Shown here: positions 8,501 to 18,213 of the stretch, piece after piece | Position numbering within the stretch: position 1 is the stretch's first letter | How the letters are laid out: each line of letters begins with the position of its first letter | Source of the DNA: JBNKHH01 sp050290245 | Lineage (GTDB): Bacteria > Pseudomonadota > Alphaproteobacteria > Rhodobacterales > Rhodobacteraceae | DNA: 64,000 nucleotides | Assembly (NCBI GenBank): GCA_050290245.1 | Contig: JBNKHH010000068.1 | Coordinates: 1 to 64,000, forward strand | Direction of reading: 5' to 3' | The notes under the pieces: model-generated | Databases searched by the model: none | The model's input: the letters and a program-made list of their open reading frames with translations, nothing else | Told to the model about the DNA's origin: nothing | Made by a program: the position numbers and the translations under genes

Positions 8501-10042
8501 TCAAAGGCCTTTGACTTCGGCCTCGGCGACGCCGAGCGCGGCGGCCAGAGAATTCAGACGCGCTTCGGCAACCTCGCCGTAAAGATCGCGTGTTCCCGGT
8601 GCCAGCTTGAGCTGGAGTTTCTTCTTTTTCGGGAAGTACTTGAGCGAGCCCATGCCTTCGTCTTCCGAGGCCGTCAGCATCGCGCCAAAGCGCAAGGCCT
8701 TGCCAAGAATCTCGGCCTGTTTCAGGTCGCCTTCGTCCAGGAGGTCGAACAGCTCCTGGAAGGGTGAGCCGTCGCGGCTGTTTTTATAGCGGTGCAGGAG
8801 AGCCACCCCGAGAAGCACTCGTTCGCGGTGCGTCATGCCACCGAGATTTGCCCGCGTCACTTCGTCGAAACAGACCTCGTGGCGGTAATCGGGATGCGCG
8901 CGCCAGCTGACGTCGTGCAACAGGCAGGCGGCCTTGACGATGCGTTTGTCGATGGTGCCGCGCTGATTGAACAGGGGCAGCACGAAATCATAAAGCCGTC
9001 GGCCAAAGCCGGGCATTCGGGCGTCCTTGGCTTCGGCAAAGCGGCAGGCTTCGATCAGGGGGTCGCGGTCGCGCAGGTGCTGGGGCATCTGTTCGTAGAG
9101 CATCCCTTCGCGAATGCCATAGCTGGAAACGGCGATGTCGGCGGGCTTTATTTCGCGCACCAGGTATTTGAGGACCTGTGCCGCGAGCGGCACCAGCGAC
9201 ATCCGGCTTTCCCCGAGGCCGGTTCTGAGGCGCAGTTCTTCGGGGTCGTTTTCTTCGATGTACTTGATGGTGGCATAGACCGATTTCCGGCTCATGCGAT
9301 ATTCGTGCAGGACGGCCAGCGGATAGCCCCGGCGATCCATGTCGATGCGCGCGATGGCGCGCCATGAGCCGCCAACGAGGAACAATCGGTCGTGTTGGGG
9401 GCCCATCTCGGCCGCAAGGGCGGCGACGTTTTCCTTGAGGTGAGCTCTTAGGGCCTTTTTACCCTTGATGGTCTTGAGCCGCTGTGGGCCCAGCTTGGAG
9501 GAAATGCACTTGCCGACCTTGCCGTTGCGCAATTCGGCGAGTTCCATGGAGGACCCGCCGATGTCACAGACCAGGCCATAGGCGTCGGGCCATCCAAGGA
9601 GCACACCCTGGGCCGAAAGCCGGGCTTCCTCTTCGCCGTCGACGACGAACAGTTTGAGACCGGTCTCGTTCGAAACCTCTTCGCGAAACGCCGGACCGTC
9701 TTCGGCTTCGCGTACGGCGGCGGTGGCGACGGCGGTCAGGGGGGAGATGCCCATGGCATCGGCAAGGTGTTGAAATCGCTTGAGAGCCGCCATCGCGCGG
9801 TCGCGCCCCGAAGGGTTCAGGCAGCCCGTTTCGGCCAGTCCGGCACCGAGGCCAGCCATGACTTTCTCGTTGAAGAAATAGGCCGGAGAGCGGGCGGCGC
9901 CGTCGAAAACAACCATACGTACCGAGTTAGAACCGACATCCACGACGCCGACGCGCGACAGGGCGCGGGCCGAGGCATCCAGGAAAAGCGGGCGTCCGAA
10001 TGGCCCCCATTCATCGGTCTGTTCGGCCGTGGCAGCGTCCAT
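8501..10042 (-). CDS. ppx: Exopolyphosphatase / pppGpp phosphohydrolase family (Ppx/GppA)
   Basis: 513 aa from ATG 10042. The actin-like ATPase fold is marked by VVDVGSNSVRMVVFDG (phosphate 1 loop) and LVCDIGGSSMELAEL (phosphate 2 loop). A C-terminal HD-like helical region contains CLLHDVSW. It removes terminal phosphates from polyphosphate and possibly pppGpp. It lies 89 bp downstream of ppk on the same strand, so polyphosphate synthesis and breakdown are probably co-transcribed. The reading frame stays open upstream to 10225 inside the ppk 3' end, but MDAATAEQ at 10042 is the first plausible start outside ppk. Confidence 0.93.
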   Translation of the reverse strand: MDAATAEQTDEWGPFGRPLFLDASARALSRVGVVDVGSNSVRMVVFDGAARSPAYFFNEKVMAGLGAGLAETGCLNPSGRDRAMAALKRFQHLADAMGISPLTAVATAAVREAEDGPAFREEVSNETGLKLFVVDGEEEARLSAQGVLLGWPDAYGLVCDIGGSSMELAELRNGKVGKCISSKLGPQRLKTIKGKKALRAHLKENVAALAAEMGPQHDRLFLVGGSWRAIARIDMDRRGYPLAVLHEYRMSRKSVYATIKYIEENDPEELRLRTGLGESRMSLVPLAAQVLKYLVREIKPADIAVSSYGIREGMLYEQMPQHLRDRDPLIEACRFAEAKDARMPGFGRRLYDFVLPLFNQRGTIDKRIVKAACLLHDVSWRAHPDYRHEVCFDEVTRANLGGMTHRERVLLGVALLHRYKNSRDGSPFQELFDLLDEGDLKQAEILGKALRFGAMLTASEDEGMGSLKYFPKKKKLQLKLAPGTRDLYGEVAEARLNSLAAALGVAEAEVKGL

Positions 10043-10131
10043 CAGTATCCTCAGTGGGTCTGGGTCAAAGAGTGCATCACGGGGGAAAGTGACGCAATGG
10101 CGTTCTGGTTCCGCAACTGGGCCACTTCGTC

Positions 10132-12309
10132 TCAGTCGTCGCTGTGGGTCAGTTCGGGCACGTCCGAAGCACCTGCCGTGCCACGGCCTGAAAGCGATGG
10201 ATACTCCATGAAGAACCGGTGGCACGAAAATGCTGTTTCACCTTCGGCCGGAGGGACGCGCTCGTAGGTCCCGTCGGGACCCAATATCCAGCTTTGCGCT
10301 ACGTCGGCCATGTTGGCCGCCAAGATCTGGCTGACGATCTGCGCCTTGACGGTGGGGTTGGTACACTCCACCAGTGTCTCGACCCGGCGGTTCAGGTTGC
10401 GGCCCATCCAGTCGGCGGACGAGATATAGACCCGCGCCTTTTTATGCGGCAGTTCATGGCCCGCGCCAAAGCAGACGATGCGGCTGTGTTCGAGGAACCG
10501 GCCAACAATGGATTTGACTCGGATGTTTTCGGAAAGCCCTTTCACGCCGGGCCTGAGCCCGCAGATGCCCCGGATCACCAGGTCAATCTTTACTCCGGCC
10601 TGGCTGGCCAGGTAGAGAGCGTCAATCACGTCGGGTTCGATCAGCGAGTTCATCTTGGCCCAGATCGCTGCCGGTTTCCCCGCGAGGGCGTGTTCCGCTT
10701 CTTCGGCAATTCGCTCGAGAAGCGTGGTCTTGAGGCTGAGGGGCGAAATCGAAAGGTTCTCCATCTCTTCGGGCTGGGCGTATCCGGAGAGATAGTTGAA
10801 CACCTTGGTCGCATCGCGCCCGAGGGCGGCGTCACAGGTAAACAACGACAGATCGGTGTAGATCTTGGCCGTGATCGGGTGGTAATTTCCGGTGCCGAAA
10901 TGGGTGTAGGTCACCAGTTCACCGCCCTCGCGGCGCACGACGGTCGATATCTTGGCGTGTGTCTTGTAGTTCAGGAAACCATAGACCACATGGGCGCCCG
11001 AACGTTCCAGCCGCCGCGACTGGCGGATGTTGGCGGCCTCGTCGAAGCGGGCTTTCAACTCGACCAGGGCGGTCACGGACTTGCCGTCTTCGGCGGCCTC
11101 GCAAAGGGCTTCGACGATGGGCGAGTTGCGGCTGGTGCGGTAAAGCGTCTGCTTAATGGCGACCACGTTCGGGTCTATCGCCGCCTGTTTCAGAAACCGG
11201 ACGACCATGTCGAAGGTTTCATAGGGGTGGTGCAGCAGCATGTCTTTTTGCCGGATGGCTGCGAACATGTCGCCGTCGTGGTCCTGGACGCGTTCAGGCA
11301 CGCGCGGCTGAAACGGGGGCCAAAGCAGGTCGGGGCGTTCGTCGAGCACCAGTTCCTTGAGGTCGCGCATCCCCAGCATGCCAGGCAGTTCGACGACCTC
11401 GTTATCGGTGACCGCCAGTTCTTCCATGATGACCTTGCGCAGGCCGGCTGGCGCGTCCGTGGTCAGCGTCAGGCGCACGACCTCGCCTCGGCGGCGGCGC
11501 TTGAGTGCGACTTCGAACTCGCGCACCAGGTCTTCAGCTTCTTCCTCGACCTCGAGATCGCTGTCGCGCAGAACCCGGAAGGCGCAGTGCCCGGTCATCG
11601 AATAGCCGGGGAACAGGCGGTGCAGGTTCAATAGCAGCAGGTCTTCGAGCGGCAGGAAACGGTGTCCGCCTCCAGGCGCCGGCAGTTGCACGAAGCGGTC
11701 GACCTGGGCCGGAATGGGCAGGAGCGCGCGCAGGGCACGCTTGTCCGATTTGCGTTGCAGCTCAAGGGCCAGCGAATAGCCTTCGTTGGCAATGAAGGGG
11801 AAGGGGTGCGCCGGGTCGATCGCCAGCGGCGACAGGATCGGGAAGACCTGCGTCAGGAACACGTGCTTCAGGTGCCGCTTGTCGTCGTCCAAAAGTGTAT
11901 CGCGTTGTTCGAGCACGATATTGGCACCGGCCATCTCGTTGTTGATCACCTTCCAGGCGTCTTGCTGGCGTTCCAGGAGGTTGCGCGCATCGGCGTCGAT
12001 CAGGACCAGTTGCTCGGCCGGGGTGAGCCCGTCGGCAGCCGGTGTGGTGTTGCCGGCATGGGCCAGTTCGCGCAGACCCGCGACGCGGACGGTGTAAAAT
12101 TCGTCGAGGTTTGCCGCCGAAATCGACAGGAAGCGGAGACGTTCCAGCAGGGGCACACGCGGGTTTTCGGCCTCTTCCAGGACTCGCCAGTTGAACGCCA
12201 GCCACGACAGTTCCCGGTTCATGAACCGGTCGGGGCCGGAAAAATCCTTCCCTTTCAGCTCTTTCGGAGCCGGGGCCTTGGAGGCAAGAAAGTCTGTGAC
12301 AGCGGTCAT
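10132..12309 (-). CDS. ppk1: Polyphosphate kinase 1
   Basis: 725 aa. It polymerises the gamma phosphate of ATP into polyphosphate. The start MTAVTDFLASKAP is followed by DRFMNRELSWLAFNWRVLEEA (N-terminal domain). IKQTLYRTS, LVELKARFDEAANI and FLNYKTHAKI (with the histidine that is phosphorylated in the family) follow, then THFGTGNYHP and the second phospholipase D-like half with FGAGHELPHKKARVYISSADWMGRNLNRR. Length and motif order are normal. Upstream codons to 12468 run into the HdaA gene and were excluded. It is part of the minus-strand run PerM-hdaA-ppk-ppx. Confidence 0.97.
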   Translation of the reverse strand: MTAVTDFLASKAPAPKELKGKDFSGPDRFMNRELSWLAFNWRVLEEAENPRVPLLERLRFLSISAANLDEFYTVRVAGLRELAHAGNTTPAADGLTPAEQLVLIDADARNLLERQQDAWKVINNEMAGANIVLEQRDTLLDDDKRHLKHVFLTQVFPILSPLAIDPAHPFPFIANEGYSLALELQRKSDKRALRALLPIPAQVDRFVQLPAPGGGHRFLPLEDLLLLNLHRLFPGYSMTGHCAFRVLRDSDLEVEEEAEDLVREFEVALKRRRRGEVVRLTLTTDAPAGLRKVIMEELAVTDNEVVELPGMLGMRDLKELVLDERPDLLWPPFQPRVPERVQDHDGDMFAAIRQKDMLLHHPYETFDMVVRFLKQAAIDPNVVAIKQTLYRTSRNSPIVEALCEAAEDGKSVTALVELKARFDEAANIRQSRRLERSGAHVVYGFLNYKTHAKISTVVRREGGELVTYTHFGTGNYHPITAKIYTDLSLFTCDAALGRDATKVFNYLSGYAQPEEMENLSISPLSLKTTLLERIAEEAEHALAGKPAAIWAKMNSLIEPDVIDALYLASQAGVKIDLVIRGICGLRPGVKGLSENIRVKSIVGRFLEHSRIVCFGAGHELPHKKARVYISSADWMGRNLNRRVETLVECTNPTVKAQIVSQILAANMADVAQSWILGPDGTYERVPPAEGETAFSCHRFFMEYPSLSGRGTAGASDVPELTHSDD

Positions 12310-12364
12310 GGGGGTGCATCTTGCAGGGGATTGTGACGAGAGAATGACAGTTATGGGCGCCTTG

Positions 12365-13024
12365 TCAGGCCTTGTCCAGAATGCGGCGCGCAAGAGGTTG
12401 TGTGATTGCACGCCCTTCGGAAAGCGCGACGCGGTCAAGCGCGGCGACGATCCGCTGGGCCTCGGCAAACGACCGGTCCATGCGGCGGACGAGCCAGGAG
12501 ATCACGCGGGGCGATACATCAAGTTGGCGGTCGGCGAATTGTTTGACCAGGACAGCGGCGAGAAGGGCGTCGTCTGGCGGCTCGATGCGGACGACATCGG
12601 TGGCTTCCATCCGGCTTTGCAGGTCGGGCAGGTGGATCGTCCATCGGCTTGGCGCGGTCGCTGCGGTCAGCAGCAAGGGCAGGCCGAGCGAGGCCAGGCG
12701 GTTGTGGAGGTGAAACAGCGGGGTTTCGGCGGTCGCGTCCAACCGGTCAGCATTGTCGAGCGCCACCGCCCGGTCCACCGCGCCGATATCCAGAGACGCC
12801 AGCGCTTCGGGCAACATAAGACGGGCACCCTGCATCTCGGCCCAGACATTGGCCAGGTGGGACTTGCCTGCGCCCTCGGGGCCGACGAGGATCAGCTTGT
12901 TCAGAGGCCAGTCCTGCGGGCGTTCAAGCCGCGCCATTGCCAGGGCATTGGCTTCGGACAGGAAGAAATCCCCACGTGCAAGCGACGGGCGAACCGGCAG
13001 GTTGAAAGTCAGTTGTTCGGCCAT
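12365..13024 (-). CDS. hdaA: DnaA regulatory inactivator HdaA-like protein
   Basis: 219 aa, related to the AAA+ part of DnaA. MAEQLTFNLPVRPSLARGDFFLSEANALA carries the QLTFNLP sliding-clamp-binding motif near the N-terminus. LVGPEGAGKSHLANVWA is the Walker A loop, and VALDNADRL replaces the Walker B stretch with a weakened acidic motif. Family role: it works with the clamp to promote ATP hydrolysis on DnaA and prevent re-initiation. It starts 4 bp after the PerM-like gene stop and precedes ppk by 55 bp. The extended frame to 13150 overlaps the permease and is not used. Confidence 0.88.
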   Translation of the reverse strand: MAEQLTFNLPVRPSLARGDFFLSEANALAMARLERPQDWPLNKLILVGPEGAGKSHLANVWAEMQGARLMLPEALASLDIGAVDRAVALDNADRLDATAETPLFHLHNRLASLGLPLLLTAATAPSRWTIHLPDLQSRMEATDVVRIEPPDDALLAAVLVKQFADRQLDVSPRVISWLVRRMDRSFAEAQRIVAALDRVALSEGRAITQPLARRILDKA

Positions 13025-13028
13025 GAGA

Positions 13029-14096
13029 TCAGGCGTCGTCCAGGTCCGACAGCCCCTTGTAAAGGCGGCTGTCCTTGTATTGTACGATTCCGAAGCGCGC
13101 CATGACCCCGATGGCGGCCGCGACCGGAACGGCGACCAGAAGCCCGACAAAGCCGAAGAGTGCTCCGAAGGCCGAGAGCGCGAAGATCAGCCAGACCGGA
13201 TGCAAACCGACCGAAGAGCCGACAAGGCGCGGGGTCAGGATGTTGCCCTCGACGAATTGTCCGGACTGGAAGATCGCCCAGACCAGGACGATCCAGAGCC
13301 AGTCTCCCCAGAACTGGAAAAGGGCAAGGCCGATGGCCAGGATGCCACCGACCAACGCTCCGACGTAGGGAATGAAGGTCAGCGCCCCGGCGATGAAGCC
13401 GACGACAAGGCCAAAATTCAGACCGACCGCCATCAGCGCGACGGCGTAGTAGGTGCCGAGGATCAGGCAGACGGTACCCTGGCCGCGCACAAAGCCCGCC
13501 ATGGTGCGGTCGACGTCGGAGACGATCGCGCGGATGGTGTCGGCATGATCTCGCGGCAAAAGCGCGTCGATCTTGGCCACCATGTTGTCCCAGTCATAGA
13601 GGAGATAGAAGGCCACCACCGGCACGATCACGAACAGAAGAACGGCGTTCAGCACACCCGAGAACGACGCCAGCAGCGTGTCCAGCACCTGGATGCCGTG
13701 CGACTGGATCGTCTCTCCGACGGACGAAAGCGAGCGCCGGATCGTTGAGTTCGCATCGGCAAGATCGGGAAAGCGTTCGGTCAGGAAAGTTTGGAGGTTC
13801 AATGCGATCTCGGGCGCCGCCTGGACCAGCCCCGTTGCCTGGCGTATCAGCATGGGCAGGATCAGAAGCACCGCGATCACGAAGGCCAGAACAGCGAAAA
13901 AAGTGATGATTCCAGTCGCCATGGCGCGTGAGCAGCCCATACGTTCCAGCCGGTCGGCGATCGGATCAAGGCTGTAGGCCACCGCTGCGCCCAGGACGAA
14001 CGGCAAGATCACATCGCCCAGGGCCCACATGACGCCCAGGAAGACCACGGTTGCGATCCCCCAGTATTTCGCTTGCTCCCGGACGGGCAGGGCCAT
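13029..14096 (-). CDS. AI-2E / PerM family inner-membrane permease
   Basis: 355 aa from ATG 14096. It has about eight transmembrane helices in the PerM pattern: two N-terminal helices (WGIATVVFLGVMWALGDVILPFVLGAAVAYSLDP), a soluble segment around SLSSVGETIQSHG, and the C-terminal cluster with FIPYVGALVGG and the family motif EGNILTPRLVGSSVGLHPVW. Members export autoinducers, polyamines or ions; the substrate here is unknown. It stops 4 bp before hdaA, a pairing common in alphaproteobacteria. The frame stays open far upstream antisense to proS, which is not coding. Confidence 0.9.
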   Translation of the reverse strand: MALPVREQAKYWGIATVVFLGVMWALGDVILPFVLGAAVAYSLDPIADRLERMGCSRAMATGIITFFAVLAFVIAVLLILPMLIRQATGLVQAAPEIALNLQTFLTERFPDLADANSTIRRSLSSVGETIQSHGIQVLDTLLASFSGVLNAVLLFVIVPVVAFYLLYDWDNMVAKIDALLPRDHADTIRAIVSDVDRTMAGFVRGQGTVCLILGTYYAVALMAVGLNFGLVVGFIAGALTFIPYVGALVGGILAIGLALFQFWGDWLWIVLVWAIFQSGQFVEGNILTPRLVGSSVGLHPVWLIFALSAFGALFGFVGLLVAVPVAAAIGVMARFGIVQYKDSRLYKGLSDLDDA

Positions 14097-14312
14097 TGCA
14101 CTTCTCCTTTGCCCCTTTCTTCGCAGGGGGGCACTGGCGGCGCAAGACCTTGTCTCGCCGGACCTTTGCCGAGGATTTCGGCAAGGCGAGGCTTTGCGAC
14201 GACCGGGCAGGGGCTTGGGTCGAAATTCCTGCGGCACAGCCACGCCCGCTTGCCTGCGCATTGCCAATGGCCTAGACGAAATGAAATTAAAGCCTCGCGA
14301 GAAACCACGACC

Positions 14313-15650
14313 ATGCGCCTGTCCCGTTATTTCCTGCCTATCCTCAAGGAAACCCCTGCCGATGCGCAGATCGTTTCGCACCGCTACATGCTGCGCGCGG
14401 GCATGATCAAACAGGCCTCGGCGGGTATCTATTCCTGGCTGCCTCTGGGCTATAAGGTCTTGAAGAAAGTCGAGAATATCGTTCACGAGGAACAACAGCG
14501 CGCTGGTCACATTCCGATGCTGATGCCGACGCTGCAATCGGCCGACCTGTGGCGTGAAAGCGGCCGATATGACGACTATGGCCAGGAGATGCTGCGCATC
14601 AAGGACCGGCACGACCGCGATATGCTGTACGGGCCGACCAACGAAGAGCTGATCACGGATATCTTCCGGTCGAACATCAGCAGCTACAAGGACTTGCCGC
14701 TGACGCTGTATCACATCCAGTGGAAATTCCGCGACGAGATCCGTCCGCGGTTCGGCGTCATGCGCGGCCGCGAGTTCCTGATGAAGGACGGCTATAATTT
14801 CGATCTGACCAAGGAAGACGCGCTGCACGCCTATAACCGGCACCTTGTCAGCTACCTTAGAACCTATGAGCGGATGGGGCTTCAGGCCATTCCGATGCGT
14901 GCCGACGGGGGCCCCATCGGTGGTGACTACACTCATGAGTTCCTGGTTCTGGCCGAAACCGGCGAGAGCGAGGTATTCTATGACAGCGAGATCACCGACC
15001 TGAAATTCGGCGAGCGCGAGATCGACTACGACAGCGTCGAGCAGTGCCAGGCGGTTCTGGAAGAATTCACCTCGCGCTATGCCCGCACCGACGAGACCCA
15101 CGACGAAGAGGTGTTCAACCAGGTGCCCGAGGCGCGTCGCCGCTCGGCGCGGGGGATCGAGGTTGGGCAGATTTTCTATTTCGGAACCAAGTATTCCGAC
15201 GCCATGGGGGCGACCGTACAGGACCGCGAAGGCAACCAGGTCCCGGTGCACATGGGCTCGCACGGGATTGGCGTATCGCGCCTGTTGGGCGCGATCATCG
15301 AGGCCAGCCACGACGACAAGGGCATCATCTGGCCCGAGGGTGTGACGCCGTTCCACGCCGGGATCGTGAACCTGCGCCAGGGCGATGGCGACACTGACGC
15401 GGCTTGTGACGCGCTTTACGCGGCGCTGACCGCGAAAGGGCTGGAGCCGCTTTACGATGACACCGAGGATCGTGCCGGCGCCAAGTTCGCCAAGCAGGAC
15501 CTGATCGGCCTGCCCTGGCGGATCACGGTGGGTCCGCGCGGATTGAAGAACGGCGTGGTCGAACTGACCTCGCGGCGGACGGGCGAAAGCGAAGAGATGT
15601 CACCCGAAGCCGCGGTGGACCGGATCGCTCAGATTTACGGCAGGGACTGA
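14313..15650 (+). CDS. proS: Prolyl-tRNA synthetase (short alphaproteobacterial type)
   Basis: 445 aa. It charges tRNA-Pro with proline. The start MRLSRYFLPILKETPADAQIVSHRYMLRAGMIKQ matches the alphaproteobacterial form. Class II motifs are seen in GIYSWLPLGYKVLKKVENI, YGPTNEEL with KDLPLTLYHIQWKFRDEIRPRFGVMRGREFLMKDGY (motif 2), and GSHGIGVSRLLGAI (motif 3). A C-terminal anticodon-binding domain follows (GLEPLYDDTEDRAGAKFAKQDLIGLPWRITVGP). The editing insertion of about 180 residues found in E. coli ProS is missing, as expected for this group. Confidence 0.97.
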   Translation: MRLSRYFLPILKETPADAQIVSHRYMLRAGMIKQASAGIYSWLPLGYKVLKKVENIVHEEQQRAGHIPMLMPTLQSADLWRESGRYDDYGQEMLRIKDRHDRDMLYGPTNEELITDIFRSNISSYKDLPLTLYHIQWKFRDEIRPRFGVMRGREFLMKDGYNFDLTKEDALHAYNRHLVSYLRTYERMGLQAIPMRADGGPIGGDYTHEFLVLAETGESEVFYDSEITDLKFGEREIDYDSVEQCQAVLEEFTSRYARTDETHDEEVFNQVPEARRRSARGIEVGQIFYFGTKYSDAMGATVQDREGNQVPVHMGSHGIGVSRLLGAIIEASHDDKGIIWPEGVTPFHAGIVNLRQGDGDTDAACDALYAALTAKGLEPLYDDTEDRAGAKFAKQDLIGLPWRITVGPRGLKNGVVELTSRRTGESEEMSPEAAVDRIAQIYGRD

Positions 15651-15691
15651 GGGCCGGTTTTGGCCGAGACACGAGGAGGGAGGGGGTCTGA

Positions 15692-16342
15692 GTGATAGGA
15701 TACAAGAAGAAATTCGTATTCGTTCACATCCCCAAGACCGCCGGCCAAAGCGTGACCAAGGTGTTGAGAAAACACGCGCTTGAGCCCCATCAGGCCGCCG
15801 TCCAGTGGATTGGCCGTCGTCTGGGTCGGCATGTGAAATACGACCACTATCGCATCCTGCCCGGCCATGAGACGATCACCGAGATCGGGGCCGTTCTTGG
15901 GTCAGAGCGCCTCGCCACGTTTTTTTCCTTTGCCTTCGTGCGCAACCCCTGGGACCGGATGGTGTCGCTGTACCATTTCGAGCAGATGGACCCCAGGAGG
16001 GCGCGTTATGACCTTGCCACCTCGAACGATTTCGAGGGGTTTCTGGAAGGAGTGGCGCAAGAGGGCACCCGGCAGCAGGTGGATTATATTTCGGATGGGT
16101 CGGGCAGGATCGCGGTGAATTTCGTTGGGCGGTTCGAGACCCTGGCCGCGGACATGGAGCATATCTGCCGGACCATCGGCATTCCCTTCGACCTGCCACA
16201 CAAGAACAGTTCGGGCAGGCGCGACTATCGCGCGTCCTATACTGCGCGGTCCGTCGACCTGGTGTCGTCCATGTTCGCGCGCGACATTGAGGCGTTCGGG
16301 TATAGTTTTGATACGCCGCAGGGAGGACGAAGCGATGGATAA
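15692..16342 (+). CDS. Sulfotransferase-family protein
   Basis: 216 aa. VFVHIPKTAGQSVTKVLRKHA is the 5'-phosphosulfate-binding loop, and FAFVRNPWDRMVSLYHF is the 3'-phosphate-binding motif of PAPS-dependent sulfotransferases (Sulfotransfer_2-like). The acceptor is unknown; similar bacterial proteins modify surface carbohydrates. The start codon is GTG or ATG around 15692 (GTGATAGGATAC gives MIGYKKKF), with GAGGGAGGGGG close upstream. Its last 8 bases overlap the start of the ThuA-like gene, so the two are probably translated together. Confidence 0.85.
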   Translation: MIGYKKKFVFVHIPKTAGQSVTKVLRKHALEPHQAAVQWIGRRLGRHVKYDHYRILPGHETITEIGAVLGSERLATFFSFAFVRNPWDRMVSLYHFEQMDPRRARYDLATSNDFEGFLEGVAQEGTRQQVDYISDGSGRIAVNFVGRFETLAADMEHICRTIGIPFDLPHKNSSGRRDYRASYTARSVDLVSSMFARDIEAFGYSFDTPQGGRSDG

Positions 16343-17054
16343 GGCATTGATCACATGGGGCGGCTGGGAGGGTCACGAGCCCGACAAGGTCGCGGCGATC
16401 TTTCGCGCGATGCTTGAGGACGCGGGGCTGGAGGTGACGGTGACCGACAGCCTGGCCTGTTTCGACGCGGCCGACGATCTGGCGACATATGCGCTGATCG
16501 TGCCGGTCTGGACCATGTCGGACCTGTCGAAAGAAGCCGCCGTGAACGTCTCGGAAGCGGTGTCGCGGGGGACCGGTCTGGCAGGCTGCCACGGCGGCAT
16601 GTGCGATGCCTTTCGCGCGAACGTGCTGTGGCAGGCCATGACTGGGGCCAACTGGGTGGCGCATCCTGGTGGCGACGGTGTTGATTATCGCGTCGACATC
16701 ACTGACCGCGACCACGAGCTTGTCGCAGGGCTGGACGACTTCGACGTCTGTTCAGAGCAGTACTACCTGCATGTCGATCCGGCGAACCACATCCTGGCGA
16801 CGACGCGATTTCCGACGGTGACCTGGTATCACAGCGCGAACGGCGCGGTGGATATGCCCGTGGCCTGGACCCGTCGCTGGGGTCTGGGGCGGGTCTATTA
16901 CAACTCGCTCGGGCACAAGGCAGAGGTGATAGCAGAAGGTCCCGCCCACGAGATGTTGAGGCGCGGGTTGCTTTGGGCTGCAAAGGGACGGCAGGCGGCC
17001 GAAGCGCGGGGCGAGCGGCAAAGCGACTATGCATCCGACGGAGCACATTACTGA
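16335..17054 (+). CDS. ThuA-like (trehalose utilisation family) protein
   Basis: 239 aa with a class I glutamine-amidotransferase-like fold. MDKALITWGGWEGHEPDKVAAIF begins the first strand, GLAGCHGGMCDAFR marks the turn where amidotransferases have a nucleophile, and WTRRWGLGRVYYNSLGH is the characteristic ThuA ending. The biochemical role of ThuA proteins is not settled; in rhizobia it is linked to trehalose or disaccharide catabolism. The start overlaps the preceding sulfotransferase stop by 8 nt. The pairing with a sulfotransferase is not explained by the sequence. Confidence 0.85.
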   Translation: MDKALITWGGWEGHEPDKVAAIFRAMLEDAGLEVTVTDSLACFDAADDLATYALIVPVWTMSDLSKEAAVNVSEAVSRGTGLAGCHGGMCDAFRANVLWQAMTGANWVAHPGGDGVDYRVDITDRDHELVAGLDDFDVCSEQYYLHVDPANHILATTRFPTVTWYHSANGAVDMPVAWTRRWGLGRVYYNSLGHKAEVIAEGPAHEMLRRGLLWAAKGRQAAEARGERQSDYASDGAHY

Positions 17055-17142
17055 GCTTTCGCCGGGTTTGATGCTGTATTCGGGCGTTTTGCGGTCCTCG
17101 TAGGCGTGACCCCAGAGTGAATGACGACGGAGAGCCTGCCGG

Positions 17143-18213
17143 TCACGCGGGCAAGAGCACGGGGCCTTTGGAGGCAAAGCCCATGTGTACCCGGGTGCCC
17201 GGTTCGAGCGGAGCCTCGACGTCGTCATGGACGGCGAAGACCTGTCCGAATTCGCCGGTCAGAGTATACTCCATCCGCACGCCCACATATGTGGCCTTCG
17301 CCACGGTGGCAGGCACCCCCCGGTCGGCGCCGATTACCAGCCGCGAAGGGCGGACGGCAATGGTCGCCGGGCCGGGGTCGAGATCGCGCGCCGGGAGGAC
17401 ATGGCGGTAGCCTTCGATCTCGATAGTGGCCATGCCGTCGTCGACCGTAACGATCTGGCAGGCCAAGAGGTTCGCTTCGCCGATGAAGTCGGCGACGAAG
17501 CGGTCATTGGGGGCGTCGTAAAGCTGGCGCGGTGTGCCGATCTGGGCGATGGCGGCGTTCCGCATGACGACGATTTCATCCGAGACGGCCAACGCTTCCT
17601 CCTGGTCGTGGGTGACGTAGACGACCGTCAGGCCTAGGTCCTGCTGGATGGCGCGGATGTCCTCGCGCACCTGGCGGCGCAGCTTGGCGTCAAGGTTCGA
17701 CAGCGGTTCGTCGAACAGGAGGACCTGGGGTTCCAGAACGAGGGCGCGGGCGACGGCGACGCGCTGTTGCTGGCCGCCGGAAAGCTCTGAGGGCAGGCGG
17801 TTGTCAAAGCCCTTGAGGCCAACGAGATCAAGGCCATGGAGTGCGCGGCTTCGGGCCTCGTCCTTGGCAAATCCCGAGAAAGTCAGCCCATACATGACGT
17901 TTTCAAGGACGGTCATGTGGGGGAAGAGGGCATAGGACTGGAACACCATAGACACGTCGCGGTCGGTGGCAGGCAGTTTCGTCACGTCGCGGTCACCTAT
18001 GGTGATGGTGCCCGAACTGGCCATTTCCAGGCCGGCGATCATCCTGAGCGTCGTCGTTTTGCCGCAGCCCGAGGGGCCGAGCAGGGTGACGAGTTTGCCC
18101 GCCTCGACGTGCAGGTCGATGTTGTCGACGGCGATGACATCACGCCCGAAGACCTTGGAGACACCGTCGAAGCGGACCGGGGCGGCCTTGGAGCCGATTT
18201 TCGTGTCGGTCAT
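17143..18213 (-). CDS. ABC transporter ATPase, AfuC/FbpC type
   Basis: 356 aa. Walker A is GPSGCGKTT, the Q-loop sits in MVFQSYALFPHM, the signature is LSGGQQQRVAVARAL and Walker B is VLLFDEPLSNLDAKLR. A C-terminal TOBE-like domain follows (IAVRPSRLVIG, YVGVRMEYTLTGEFG). It powers uptake through the large two-domain permease encoded just upstream. Its ATG overlaps the permease stop (18210-18213), so translation is coupled. The family covers iron(III), 2-aminoethylphosphonate and hexose-phosphate importers; see the binding protein for the substrate question. Confidence 0.92.
   Translation of the reverse strand: MTDTKIGSKAAPVRFDGVSKVFGRDVIAVDNIDLHVEAGKLVTLLGPSGCGKTTTLRMIAGLEMASSGTITIGDRDVTKLPATDRDVSMVFQSYALFPHMTVLENVMYGLTFSGFAKDEARSRALHGLDLVGLKGFDNRLPSELSGGQQQRVAVARALVLEPQVLLFDEPLSNLDAKLRRQVREDIRAIQQDLGLTVVYVTHDQEEALAVSDEIVVMRNAAIAQIGTPRQLYDAPNDRFVADFIGEANLLACQIVTVDDGMATIEIEGYRHVLPARDLDPGPATIAVRPSRLVIGADRGVPATVAKATYVGVRMEYTLTGEFGQVFAVHDDVEAPLEPGTRVHMGFASKGPVLLPA

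Noticed and set aside
10219..11634. 471-codon plus-strand frame inside ppk
   Set aside because: Antisense shadow of polyphosphate kinase, which has all expected motifs on the other strand.
13029..15356. 775-codon minus-strand frame that would make one huge protein
   Set aside because: Only the part from 14096 down codes for the PerM-like permease; the upstream half is antisense to proS, whose catalytic motifs are complete.
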